From Stieleria maiorica (GTDB lineage: Bacteria; Planctomycetota; Planctomycetia; Pirellulales; Pirellulaceae): 64,000 nt of DNA. The stretch lies in assembly GCF_008035925.1 (NCBI RefSeq), contig NZ_CP036264.1, forward strand, positions 7,349,641-7,413,640. The letters are read 5' to 3'. The notes under the pieces are model-generated. The model did no database searches. It was not told the DNA's origin and saw nothing but the letters and a program-made list of their open reading frames with translations. Position numbers and translations under genes: made by a program. Shown one piece after another: positions 10,894 through 18,256 of the stretch (within the stretch, counting starts at the first letter, position 1; the number at the start of each line of letters is the position of its first letter).

Positions 10894-12117
10894 TCAATCT
10901 TCCCTCGGCATTTGGTCCTCTTGAAACTCCGGCAGCAGGATCTCCTCTCCGGCGGGGGTCGCTGGATCCACCGCGTCCCGTGTGTCGCTTGTCACTGCGA
11001 TGTCGACCGGGCGCGCAGAGTCAATCGGGCCCGCAGAAGCGACCGCGATGCCCGATGCTTGCTTGGCCGCCGCCGCACCGCTGGCGATCTCGTAACCGAC
11101 CAGCGCGATCATTCCGGCCAACAACGGCAGCCAATAATAAAGCACGCGGAAGATCAAGACCGATGCCAGGACCGTATCGCCAACGGTTCCCTTCAGTAGC
11201 GTCAGCAGAATGACCTCCAACACGCCCAGGCCCCCAGGGACCTGGGTCATCATGGCGACGCCGATCGCGACCAGGTAGGCGGCCAGGACCTGAGCAAACG
11301 GTACCACCGAATCGCCGGGCAAAACCAGATACAACGCCGTCGCGGAAATCAGCAGGTCCACCGCCGCCACGGACGCCTGGACGAACATCAATCCCGGCCG
11401 CGGGGGGCGCAGGTGCAGTTCGCCGATCGGCCAAGGTTTGCGCCACAAAAAACAGACCAGCGAATAGATTATGGCCAGCGAGATCAGCACGATGCCGAAG
11501 GTCTGCGTGCCAACGGGAAGCGAAACGTCGGGGGGCAGCTGGATCGGCACCCAGATCAGCACCATCCCGCCGAGAAACCACCAACCGCTCCAGAACGTCA
11601 GCCCCACCACGGAAATCAATGCGACGATCTGACCCGGTGAAAGCCCCCATTGGGAATAAAATCGAAACCGAATCGGCGCCGCCGCCAGCAACGTCCCCAG
11701 GTTGTTGCCCAGCGAGAAGCCGGCGATCGAGACCAAGGCGACGCGCCGCAACGGCAATGAACGTGCGACATAGCGCAGCGCCAGGATGTCATAGGCGATC
11801 AGCAAGCCATAGTTTAGCGCGATCAAAAACGCCGCGATGGCGATCTGGCTGGCGGGTACGCCGGTCAGCCCACGCACGAATTCTTCCCACGTGATTTGAT
11901 GGGCTTCGCGGATCAGCAATCGCACCGCCAATGCGAATAACGCAATCGCGAGTACCGGTCCGGCATATTTTCGGATGCGTTTTTTCGGCAAGGCAGCGGC
12001 GCCACGGGGGGAGTGCGATGGACCTCGCCGCGTCGGGTTTGCGGTGAGGGCCGGGCATTGAGGTCGAAACCAGATTGTCCCCGCCGGCCGCTTGAGGGCA
12101 ACCCCGTGATTTACCAA
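10894..12117 (-). CDS. Lysylphosphatidylglycerol synthase TM / YbhN (UPF0104) family protein
   Basis: A multi-pass membrane protein with about eight hydrophobic segments, of the family that includes the membrane part of MprF and the YbhN/AglD proteins. Characteristic pieces are GFSLGNNLGTLLAAAPIRFRFY, WSGWWFLGG, and the conserved TQVPGGLGVLE before the last helices. Such proteins flip or help transfer lipid-linked groups; the substrate here cannot be deduced. The frame opens with a TTG at 12117, but the first 40 residues look unlike protein. An in-frame TTG at 11991 (then PKKRIRKYAG, a basic stretch before helix 1) is a good alternative giving 365 residues. It is divergent from dihydrolipoyl dehydrogenase 1. 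Confidence 0.85.
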   Translation of the reverse strand: MVNHGVALKRPAGTIWFRPQCPALTANPTRRGPSHSPRGAAALPKKRIRKYAGPVLAIALFALAVRLLIREAHQITWEEFVRGLTGVPASQIAIAAFLIALNYGLLIAYDILALRYVARSLPLRRVALVSIAGFSLGNNLGTLLAAAPIRFRFYSQWGLSPGQIVALISVVGLTFWSGWWFLGGMVLIWVPIQLPPDVSLPVGTQTFGIVLISLAIIYSLVCFLWRKPWPIGELHLRPPRPGLMFVQASVAAVDLLISATALYLVLPGDSVVPFAQVLAAYLVAIGVAMMTQVPGGLGVLEVILLTLLKGTVGDTVLASVLIFRVLYYWLPLLAGMIALVGYEIASGAAAAKQASGIAVASAGPIDSARPVDIAVTSDTRDAVDPATPAGEEILLPEFQEDQMPRED

Positions 12118-12190
12118 GAATCACCGGCGGCCTATGGTAGTGGTCGACAAGCATCCTGTTCGCTCAGCAACCCTTTTAAAACGCAAGCTC

Positions 12191-13582
12191 ATGAAGACGG
12201 TCCGACACGAATTAGTTGTCCTCGGCGGTGGTCCCGCCGGCTACGTGGCTGCCATTCGCGCCGCACAACTGGGATTCGATACCGCGTGCATCGACGAAAA
12301 CGCTCAATACGGCGGTACCTGCGTGCGGGTCGGGTGTATTCCCAGCAAAGCGTTGCTCGAATCGAGCCACTTGTACGAAGAGGCCAAGCAGCGATTCGGC
12401 GAGCACGGGCTGAAAATCGGGTCGCTGGATCTAGATCTCTCGGCGATGATGAATCGCAAGACGAAGATCGTCGACACGTTGACCGGCGGGATCGACATGC
12501 TGTTCAAGAAACAGAAGGTCACACCCTACTGCGGTCGTGGCAAGCTGCGTGATGTCCATTCGATCGTCGTCGAAGGTGACGAGCCGGTCGTGATCGAAGC
12601 CGACCGAATTCTGTTGTGCACCGGTAGCGTTCCGGCGACCCTGCGGGGTGTTGAAGAGGACGGGGATCGGATCGGTAACAGCACCACCGCACTCAGCTTT
12701 CCCAGCGTGCCCGAACGATTGGTCGTGATCGGCGGCGGCTACATCGGCATGGAACTCGGCAGCGTCTGGAATCGACTCGGCAGCGAGGTCACCGTGCTGG
12801 AAGCGTTTGACCGGATCTTCCCCGGCATTGATGCGGAGCTGGCGAACATCGCGCTGCGCACCTTCAAAAAGCAAGGCTTCAAGTTTCATCTGAAAACCTT
12901 CGTCGAATCGGCACGCGTCAAAGGCGATCAGTGCGTCGTCGAGGTCAAAGACGGCGATCCGATCACTTGCGATCGAGTACTGCTTGCGACCGGCCGACGT
13001 CCGGCAACCGATTCGATCGGGTTGGAAGCGATCGGATTGGAAACCGACCGTCACGGATTCATCCCCGTCGACGCGAACTATGAGACCTCCGTCGAGAACG
13101 TGTTCGCCACCGGCGATTGTATCGGCGGCGCGATGCTGGCGCACAAAGCGATGGAAGAAGCCGTCGTGTGTGTCGAGCGGATGGCCGGCATGCACACGCA
13201 TATGAACTATGACGTCATCCCGGCGATCGTTTACACACACCCGGAAATCGCCAGCGTCGGAAAGATGGAAGACGAATTGAAGGAAGCCGGGATCGCCTAC
13301 AACAAGGGCGTCTGCCCGTTCGGCGCTAACGGACGCGCCCGGACGCTGGGCGAACCCGACGGCCGCGTGAAGATTTTGGCCGACGCCAAAACCGATCGCG
13401 TGTTGGGTGTCCACATCATCGGTGCCCGCGCCGGCGACATGATCGCCGAAGCCGCCGCGGCGATGGAGTTCGGGGCCAGCAGCGAAGACATCGCGCGGAC
13501 CTGTCACGCCCACCCGACCCTGGCCGAAGCGATGCACGAAGCCGCCTTGGCCGTCGACAAACGCGCCATCCACACGGCGTGA
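12191..13582 (+). CDS. lpdA: Dihydrolipoyl dehydrogenase (E3), copy 1
   Basis: 463 residues from ATG 12191. An upstream in-frame start at 12134 would add 19 residues before the FAD-binding strand and is unlikely. Seen in order: the FAD motif VVLGGGPAGYVAAIRAA, the redox-active disulfide GGTCVRVGCIPSKALL, the NAD-binding motif VVIGGGYIGMELGSVWNRLG, the ATGDCIGGAMLAHKAMEE FAD contact, and the C-terminal HAHPTLAEAMHEA, whose HPTxxE His-Glu pair serves the active site of the partner subunit. The enzyme reoxidises dihydrolipoyl groups of 2-oxoacid dehydrogenase or glycine-cleavage complexes with NAD+. No E1, E2 or glycine-cleavage gene is nearby, and a second E3 lies at 43088. Confidence 0.95.
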   Translation: MKTVRHELVVLGGGPAGYVAAIRAAQLGFDTACIDENAQYGGTCVRVGCIPSKALLESSHLYEEAKQRFGEHGLKIGSLDLDLSAMMNRKTKIVDTLTGGIDMLFKKQKVTPYCGRGKLRDVHSIVVEGDEPVVIEADRILLCTGSVPATLRGVEEDGDRIGNSTTALSFPSVPERLVVIGGGYIGMELGSVWNRLGSEVTVLEAFDRIFPGIDAELANIALRTFKKQGFKFHLKTFVESARVKGDQCVVEVKDGDPITCDRVLLATGRRPATDSIGLEAIGLETDRHGFIPVDANYETSVENVFATGDCIGGAMLAHKAMEEAVVCVERMAGMHTHMNYDVIPAIVYTHPEIASVGKMEDELKEAGIAYNKGVCPFGANGRARTLGEPDGRVKILADAKTDRVLGVHIIGARAGDMIAEAAAAMEFGASSEDIARTCHAHPTLAEAMHEAALAVDKRAIHTA

Positions 13583-13633
13583 CCGATAGCAGGGCGATCC
13601 GCCGCATTGATTCTCCGGGCCGTCCCGCGACTT

Positions 13634-13752
13634 ATGTACGATGGCCCTTCCGGGCCGTCGCGCGCATTGTTGTCCGACGATCGTTCCGGGCTGTCGTACC
13701 GCGATCGCCCGGCGGGGTGCCGAGAGCGAAACTCTTGGCGAGTTCCGCTACC
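13634..13752. repeat. Cluster of dispersed palindromic repeats after lpdA copy 1
   Basis: 13634-13660 matches the hairpin repeat at 6222-6284 (core cgatggcccttccgggccgt). A degenerate copy follows at about 13668-13700. At 13726-13751 lies gcgaaactcttggcgagttc with cgctac behind it, a half of the repeat also found at 18164-18230 and 60857-60933. The spacer separates the convergent lpdA and PIG-L genes and has no T-rich terminator, so one of these hairpins may serve as such. Confidence 0.75.
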
Positions 13753-13778
13753 CCAAGAAAAAGCGGACGCGCGATCCG

Positions 13779-14519
13779 TTACAGCCCCACGGCGCTGAAC
13801 AGGTCTCCGGCCGCGAACGGACGCGCCGCCGCAAAAACTTCTGCCGCGGCGATGCCGGCGATCGAACCGGTCATCACCGCCGCGGCACGAATCCGATCGT
13901 CCATCGCATGCTTGTGCGCGAATTGGCTGTGGTAGCACTGCATCGAGGCGATCTTCTGGTCCAACGTTTCGCTGATGTCGATCAAGAAGTGATACGGATT
14001 GCCCGCCAGTGTCATCGGTTCGATCGCCAGCCGGAAGTACAGCTGACGCTCGATCTTATGAACCGGCAATCCGTCAAAGTACGCATCCCACTTGGAGAGT
14101 CGACTGTAGAAGACGGCGGCATCGGTGATCAGCATCGATTGGAAATGATCCGGCGATGCCATCGGCGTCTTGTCGCCGAATCCGATCACGATCCGAGGCC
14201 GGTAGCGGCGGAACACCTTGGCCAATTCGACTCGGTGTTCGAAACAATCGAACAGTCGACGATTGGGAAGGTCCAGTTGAATCCGCTCGGCCACGCCCAG
14301 CACGTCGGCGGCCGCTTGGGCTTCCTTCATCCGCGCCTCCGGACCATCGCTAAACGGCGTCGGTTCTCCGTCAGTCAGGTCGACGATTCCGACGCGGTAT
14401 CCCGATGCGGCCAGTTTCGCCAATGTTCCCCCACAGGCGACTTCGACGTCATCGGGATGGGAGCCCACGGCGATCACGTCTAACGGTTCATCGGTCATGT
14501 CGGTCGTCGCGGATGTCAT
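13779..14519 (-). CDS. PIG-L family deacetylase, BshB1-like
   Basis: 246 residues. The N-terminus carries the LmbE/PIG-L zinc motif [20 protein letters not shown] (HPDD), followed by [19 protein letters not shown], which corresponds to the substrate loop of BshB1-type enzymes, and by [13 protein letters not shown], which supplies the third zinc ligand. BshB1 removes the acetyl group from GlcNAc-malate during bacillithiol synthesis. Other PIG-L members act on other N-acetylglucosamine conjugates, and no bshA or bshC lies in the window, so bacillithiol synthesis is only the most likely role. The ATG is 3 bases past the stop of the ATP-grasp gene; the two surely form one transcript. Confidence 0.88.
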   Translation of the reverse strand: MTSATTDMTDEPLDVIAVGSHPDDVEVACGGTLAKLAASGYRVGIVDLTDGEPTPFSDGPEARMKEAQAAADVLGVAERIQLDLPNRRLFDCFEHRVELAKVFRRYRPRIVIGFGDKTPMASPDHFQSMLITDAAVFYSRLSKWDAYFDGLPVHKIERQLYFRLAIEPMTLAGNPYHFLIDISETLDQKIASMQCYHSQFAHKHAMDDRIRAAAVMTGSIAGIAAAEVFAAARPFAAGDLFSAVGL

Positions 14520-14522
14520 GGC

Positions 14523-15770
14523 TCAAACGATAACGCGAAACGCGGACCGAAGCGACATGCGGTCGAGCCGCGTGATCAACGTCGCCAACGGTTCGTGGCG
14601 ATTCAACTGGGTCGGCCGGCGCGGGACATCTTTCCATTCCCAACGGCCCGATCGCGTCTGGCGATCAAAGTCGGCTGGTGAAATCGTGCGGTCGGCCCGT
14701 GCGAACAGAACACGTTTCAGAAACGTCGTCTTGCCCACGCAGAACGATTCCCCGGGGTCTTGCGAGGATTGCCCGACGCGACGCTCCCAGTCCGCCGGTC
14801 GGTCGAACATCGAACAGGGCTCGTCCGACGCTTCGCTCCACGCTCTCTCTACCAGCTCCATCGACGCACTCCAACGCGGATTAACTTCCAGCAATGTCAC
14901 CGAGTCGTGTTGGATCGCGACGTCGATGTTGAACGGACCGAAGATCGGCGCGGCGCTGCAGAAGGCCGTGCCGAGTCGACGCAACGAGTTGCACACCTCG
15001 ATGCTGATCGGAATCGGGCCGAGCGCTCCCGCGAATACGAACGGGTAGGGGCCGATGCGTTTTTTCAGCAGGCGGCAGACCCCCAACAGCAACGCTCGAT
15101 CTCCCAGGCCGAAAAAGCTCGCCCCGCAAATCGGTCCCCGAACCGGTTGCTGCAGAATCGCGCCGTCGGGAATCGGCCCGCCGCTCTCGCAGTAAGACAC
15201 GCCCAACCCGCCGGAACTGGCACGGTGTTTGACCAGCCAACCCGGTTTGGTACCTCCGTTTCGCCGGGATTCCGGGAATCGGACGGCCGCGCGGGCAGCC
15301 AATTCCCGCAAAAAAACGACATCGTCACAGTTGGTAAATTGTGCGGGAGAGGCCCCCAAGAAACGACGCCCAGACGGGGCCAGCCCAGACCGGGCCAGCC
15401 CAGACGGGGCCAGCCCAGACGGGGCCAGCCCAGACGGGGCCAGCCCAGACGGGGCCAGCCACTGGTAACCGCCTTGCAGTCCGCCGACGATGGCGATCGG
15501 GGTGTCGCCGACGATTCGGTCAAGCATCGCGGTTGTGTCTGAAACGCGGATTTCGTCCAGCGAATGCCACTGGTGTGCCGAGGCGACGGTTTCGCGATCA
15601 CCGAACTGGTCGATCACGATCGGGGAAAAGCCGGCGATTTGTGCCGACTCCGCCGCCGCCCGGGCCGATGCACCTACCAGCACGATCGGGCCGCGGTCAC
15701 GGCCTCCTGATTTGGGGGGCGTGGCGGTCGCGGATTTTTGAAATCGACCGGGTGTTTGCATCGGCGCCAT
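14523..15770 (-). CDS. ATP-grasp domain protein of the H4MPT C1 gene neighbourhood
   Basis: 415 residues. The N-terminal part is a Rossmann-like pre-ATP-grasp domain (IVLVGASARAAAESAQIAGF). Later come an ATP-grasp nucleotide-binding stretch (WLVKHRASSGGLGVSYCES) and the metal-binding strand TLLEVNPRWSASMELVERA. ATP-grasp proteins of this type accompany tetrahydromethanopterin genes in methylotrophs and planctomycetes, and the gene is divergent from fae here; a carboxylate-amine ligase step in cofactor synthesis is inferred, not shown. Residues about 105-134 consist of LAPSG/LARSG pentapeptides encoded by six 15-bp repeats, inserted between the first domain and RRFLGASPAQF. That insert is probably clade- or strain-specific. 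Confidence 0.85.
   Translation of the reverse strand: MAPMQTPGRFQKSATATPPKSGGRDRGPIVLVGASARAAAESAQIAGFSPIVIDQFGDRETVASAHQWHSLDEIRVSDTTAMLDRIVGDTPIAIVGGLQGGYQWLAPSGLAPSGLAPSGLAPSGLARSGLAPSGRRFLGASPAQFTNCDDVVFLRELAARAAVRFPESRRNGGTKPGWLVKHRASSGGLGVSYCESGGPIPDGAILQQPVRGPICGASFFGLGDRALLLGVCRLLKKRIGPYPFVFAGALGPIPISIEVCNSLRRLGTAFCSAAPIFGPFNIDVAIQHDSVTLLEVNPRWSASMELVERAWSEASDEPCSMFDRPADWERRVGQSSQDPGESFCVGKTTFLKRVLFARADRTISPADFDRQTRSGRWEWKDVPRRPTQLNRHEPLATLITRLDRMSLRSAFRVIV
15369..15458 (-). repeat. Six 15-bp tandem repeats inside the ATP-grasp gene
   Basis: Six consecutive units of cccagacggggccag (second unit with one base changed, giving an Arg) at 15369, 15384, 15399, 15414, 15429 and 15444. On the coding strand they give an in-frame (LAPSG)n insertion. 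Confidence 0.95.
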
Positions 15771-15906
15771 GGTTTGTTAGCTTTTCCCCGACTCCAGACC
15801 CACCCCAGGCGCTCACCGTCCCGATGGAAGGGCGTCGTGCGGGGCAACGGACATGTGTTTCCCCACCGGTCTTCTAGCCAAACTTTCTTTTGAACAGGTC
15901 ACTGAA

Positions 15907-16407
15907 ATGAAGTTTTACATTGGTGAGGCCCTGGTGGGCGATGGCAACGAGGTTGCACACATCGACTTGATGATCGGCAGCAAAGACGGTCCGGTCGGCA
16001 CGGCATTCGCCAACGCGTTGTCAACGCAAAGCGAAGGCCACACGAACTTGCTGGCTGTTCTGGCGCCCAACGTCGCGGTTAAACCGTCGACGGTGATGAT
16101 CACCAAGGTCACGCTGAAAGGCATGAAGCAAGTCGTGCAAATGTTCGGCCCGGCCCAAGCGGCGGTCGCAAAAGCCGTCGCCGATTCGGTCGCCGAAGGC
16201 GTGATCCCCGCCGACCAAGCCGAAGACTTGGTGTGCGTTTGCGGTGTGTTCATTCACCCCGAAGCCGACGACGACGAAAAGATCTACAACTACAACTACG
16301 AAGCCGTCAAGCAATCGTTGGTCAACGCGATGGGTGGCAAACCGACCGCGCAAGAAATGATCGCCCAAAAGGACTCGGCGGCGCACCCGTTCAAGGGCAA
16401 CTTCTAG
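15907..16407 (+). CDS. fae: Formaldehyde-activating enzyme (5,6,7,8-tetrahydromethanopterin hydro-lyase)
   Basis: 166 residues from ATG 15907; codons upstream in frame (from 15853) have no family match. The protein starts MKFYIGEALVGDGNEVAHID and contains GHTNLLAVLAPNVAVKPSTV and QMFGPAQAAVAKAVADSV, close to textbook Fae. The active-site His lies in the AHID segment. Fae condenses formaldehyde with tetrahydromethanopterin to methylene-H4MPT in the cytoplasm, the entry to H4MPT-linked formaldehyde oxidation. The next gene on the strand encodes the dehydrogenase for the following step. The gene is divergent from the ATP-grasp gene across about 135 bases. Planctomycetes are known to carry this archaeal-type pathway, usually for formaldehyde detoxification rather than growth on C1 compounds. 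Confidence 0.97.
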   Translation: MKFYIGEALVGDGNEVAHIDLMIGSKDGPVGTAFANALSTQSEGHTNLLAVLAPNVAVKPSTVMITKVTLKGMKQVVQMFGPAQAAVAKAVADSVAEGVIPADQAEDLVCVCGVFIHPEADDDEKIYNYNYEAVKQSLVNAMGGKPTAQEMIAQKDSAAHPFKGNF

Positions 16408-16461
16408 CAAGGGCAACTTCTAGAACGACGCGCCTTCGTGTCGAAGAAGGAGCGCCTGACA

Positions 16462-16486
16462 ACACCCTCCCCGGCAGGGAGGGTGT
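16462..16486 (+). repeat. Stem-loop behind fae
   Basis: Perfect 10-bp arms (acaccctccc at 16462-16471 and gggagggtgt at 16477-16486) around a 5-base loop, 55 bases past the fae stop. There is no T tract, so it is either a weak terminator or mRNA-end stabiliser, or another dispersed repeat: similar ccctccc/gggaggg hairpins occur near 34650 and 54140. Confidence 0.7.
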
Positions 16487-16529
16487 CTTCGTGTGATGCG
16501 TTCGTGGTCCATCTCAGCTTGGTTTTCAG

Positions 16530-16600
16530 GTAGTGGACGAGGCGACGAGTCCTTTCGGCTTGCCAGCTGCGAGGACTCCTCGCGCCGTCCACTACCGATG
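16530..16600. repeat. Dispersed palindromic repeat (gtagtggacgaggcga type), copy 1
   Basis: Left arm 16530-16552 begins gtagtggacgaggcga. The right arm 16573-16595 is its imperfect inverse ending gtccactac, followed by cgatg. A second copy with the same flanking context (gcttggttttc before, cgatg after) is at 40574-40645. It lies between fae and the mtdB-like gene. Confidence 0.85.
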
Positions 16601-16634
16601 ACCCGCACCGACAACAACAACTCCCGGCGTTCCC

Positions 16635-17522
16635 ATGACCAAACGCATTCTGTTTCAGTTCGATTGCGACCCCCAAGCCAGCTCGTTTGACGCGGTCGTC
16701 GCGGTCGATTCGGGCGTGGATCATCTGGTTCCCTACGCCGGTGTTCAGCCGACATCGATCGAGCCGTTGGTTCACGGCGCGATGTTCACACGCGGCGGCG
16801 ACGATCTGAAAAACACCGCGATCTTTTTGGGCGGCAGTGATGTTGCAGCCGCAGAGAAACTACTTCAGTGCGTCACGGATGCGTTTTTCGGTCCCGTTCG
16901 CGTCTCGGTGATGATGGACGCCAACGGTTGCAATACGACCGCCGCGGCGGCCGTTGTGGCTGCCGCTCGGCATGTCGATTTGCCCGGGGCTCGCGCAGTG
17001 GTGCTCGGCGGGACCGGACCGGTCGGCCAGCGGGTCGCACGGTTGTTGGCTGGTGACGGTGCGTCGGTCACGTTGACCAGTCGGTCGTTGAGCCGTGCCC
17101 AGGAGGCCTGCGACCAGGTTGCCGGTCAGGCCGAAGGTGAGATCGCCGACCGATTGTCGGCCGCCGAATTGGATTCGCCCGCGAAGGTTCGCAGCGTGTT
17201 GTCCGAAACCAACATCGTGATCGCCTGCGGCGCGGCGGGAATCCAACTGGCCGAGAAGTCGGACTTGGTTGCTGCCAAAGATCTGGCGGTGGCGATCGAC
17301 CTGAACGCCGTCCCGCCGGCCGGTCTGGGTGGGATCGCCGTGATGGACAAAGCCAAGCCGATCGGTGATGGTTCAGACGCCGTGGGTTACGGCGCGATCG
17401 GTGTCGGCGGTTTAAAAATGAAAACCCACCGTGCGGCGATTCAATCCTTGTTTAAATCCAACGATCAAGTGCTCAACGCGGACGAAATTTACGCGCTCGC
17501 TAAAACCGTCGAAAAGTCATAG
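16635..17522 (+). CDS. mtdB: NAD(P)-dependent methylene-tetrahydromethanopterin dehydrogenase (MtdB-like)
   Basis: 295 residues. The start MTKRILFQFDCDPQASSFD, the HLVPYAGVQPTSIEPLVHG stretch, FTRGGDDLKNTAIFLGGSDV and the Rossmann motif VVLGGTGPVGQRVARLLAGDG are those of bacterial MtdA/MtdB/MtdC enzymes. The enzyme oxidises methylene-H4MPT to methenyl-H4MPT with NAD(P)+ in the cytoplasm, the step after Fae. The two genes lie 227 bases apart with a palindromic repeat between them. The cyclohydrolase (mch) and formyltransferase/hydrolase complex (fhc) are not in this window. Distinguishing MtdB from MtdA or MtdC by cofactor use is not possible from sequence reading alone, so the symbol is tentative. 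Confidence 0.92.
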   Translation: MTKRILFQFDCDPQASSFDAVVAVDSGVDHLVPYAGVQPTSIEPLVHGAMFTRGGDDLKNTAIFLGGSDVAAAEKLLQCVTDAFFGPVRVSVMMDANGCNTTAAAAVVAAARHVDLPGARAVVLGGTGPVGQRVARLLAGDGASVTLTSRSLSRAQEACDQVAGQAEGEIADRLSAAELDSPAKVRSVLSETNIVIACGAAGIQLAEKSDLVAAKDLAVAIDLNAVPPAGLGGIAVMDKAKPIGDGSDAVGYGAIGVGGLKMKTHRAAIQSLFKSNDQVLNADEIYALAKTVEKS

Positions 17523-17530
17523 TCTTGCAG

Positions 17531-18136
17531 ATGTTCGATCTCGTCCTCGGTACCAACAACGCAAAAAAGCTGGTCGAATTGCGACTGATGCTTCCGGCAG
17601 AGCATTACAGTTTGCACTCCCTGGCGGAGATTCCCGAGTCGATCGACGTCGACGAAACCGGGGAAACATTTCGTGAAAACGCGGCGCTCAAGGCGACCGA
17701 GCAAGCCAAGCATCTGGGCCGTTGGGTGCTCGGTGAAGATAGCGGCCTTTCGGTGGACGCGCTCGGCGGCGCCCCCGGTGTCTATTCGGCTCGGTATGCC
17801 GGTCGGCACGGCGACGACGAAGCCAACAACGCAAAACTGCTCGCCGAATTGGCCGGTGTCCCGGCGGAGAAACGCACCGCGCGCTACCACTGCGAAGTCT
17901 GTTTGTCGGATCCCCAAGGCAATGTGCGAATCACCGCCGGCGGCGTTTGCGGCGGGGTGATTCGTACCGAGCCGTCCGGCGACGGCGGCTTCGGCTACGA
18001 CCCATTGTTCGAAATCCGCGAGTATCACAAGACGTTCGCGGAGCTGGACCTGACCGTCAAACGAGCCCTCAGCCACCGCTCCCGCGCACTGCGGCACTTC
18101 CTGCCCCGGCTTCGGCGGCTGGTCGCAACGCTGTAG
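17531..18136 (+). CDS. rdgB: RdgB/HAM1 family non-canonical purine NTP pyrophosphatase
   Basis: 201 residues from ATG 17531 (a TTG two codons upstream is the alternative). Recognised by LGTNNAKKLVELRLML, the acidic GEDSGLSVDALGGAPGVYSA block, ARYAGRHGDDEANNAKLL and the C-terminal GYDPLF with ALSHRSRAL. This cytoplasmic enzyme hydrolyses XTP, dITP and ITP to monophosphates, keeping damaged purines out of DNA and RNA. It starts 9 bases after the mtdB-like stop, so the two are probably cotranscribed although unrelated in function. Confidence 0.95.
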   Translation: MFDLVLGTNNAKKLVELRLMLPAEHYSLHSLAEIPESIDVDETGETFRENAALKATEQAKHLGRWVLGEDSGLSVDALGGAPGVYSARYAGRHGDDEANNAKLLAELAGVPAEKRTARYHCEVCLSDPQGNVRITAGGVCGGVIRTEPSGDGGFGYDPLFEIREYHKTFAELDLTVKRALSHRSRALRHFLPRLRRLVATL

Positions 18137-18163
18137 GCGTCGCATCGTTGCCGCCACGGGACG

Positions 18164-18230
18164 GTAGCGGAAGCCGCCAAGGCTTTCGGCGAATCGCCGG
18201 GGGAACGAAACTCTTGGCGGGTTCCGCTAC
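18164..18230. repeat. Dispersed imperfect palindrome (gtagcggaagccgccaag type)
   Basis: Starts gtagcggaagccgccaag and ends gttccgctac, so its ends are inverted copies of each other; inside is gaacgaaactcttggcgg. Rearranged copies lie at 60857-60933 and, in part, 13726-13751 and 31550. It sits between the convergent rdgB and activator genes. Confidence 0.8.
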
Positions 18231-18256
18231 GTGGCCGATCAGCCTGCGGCACTACA

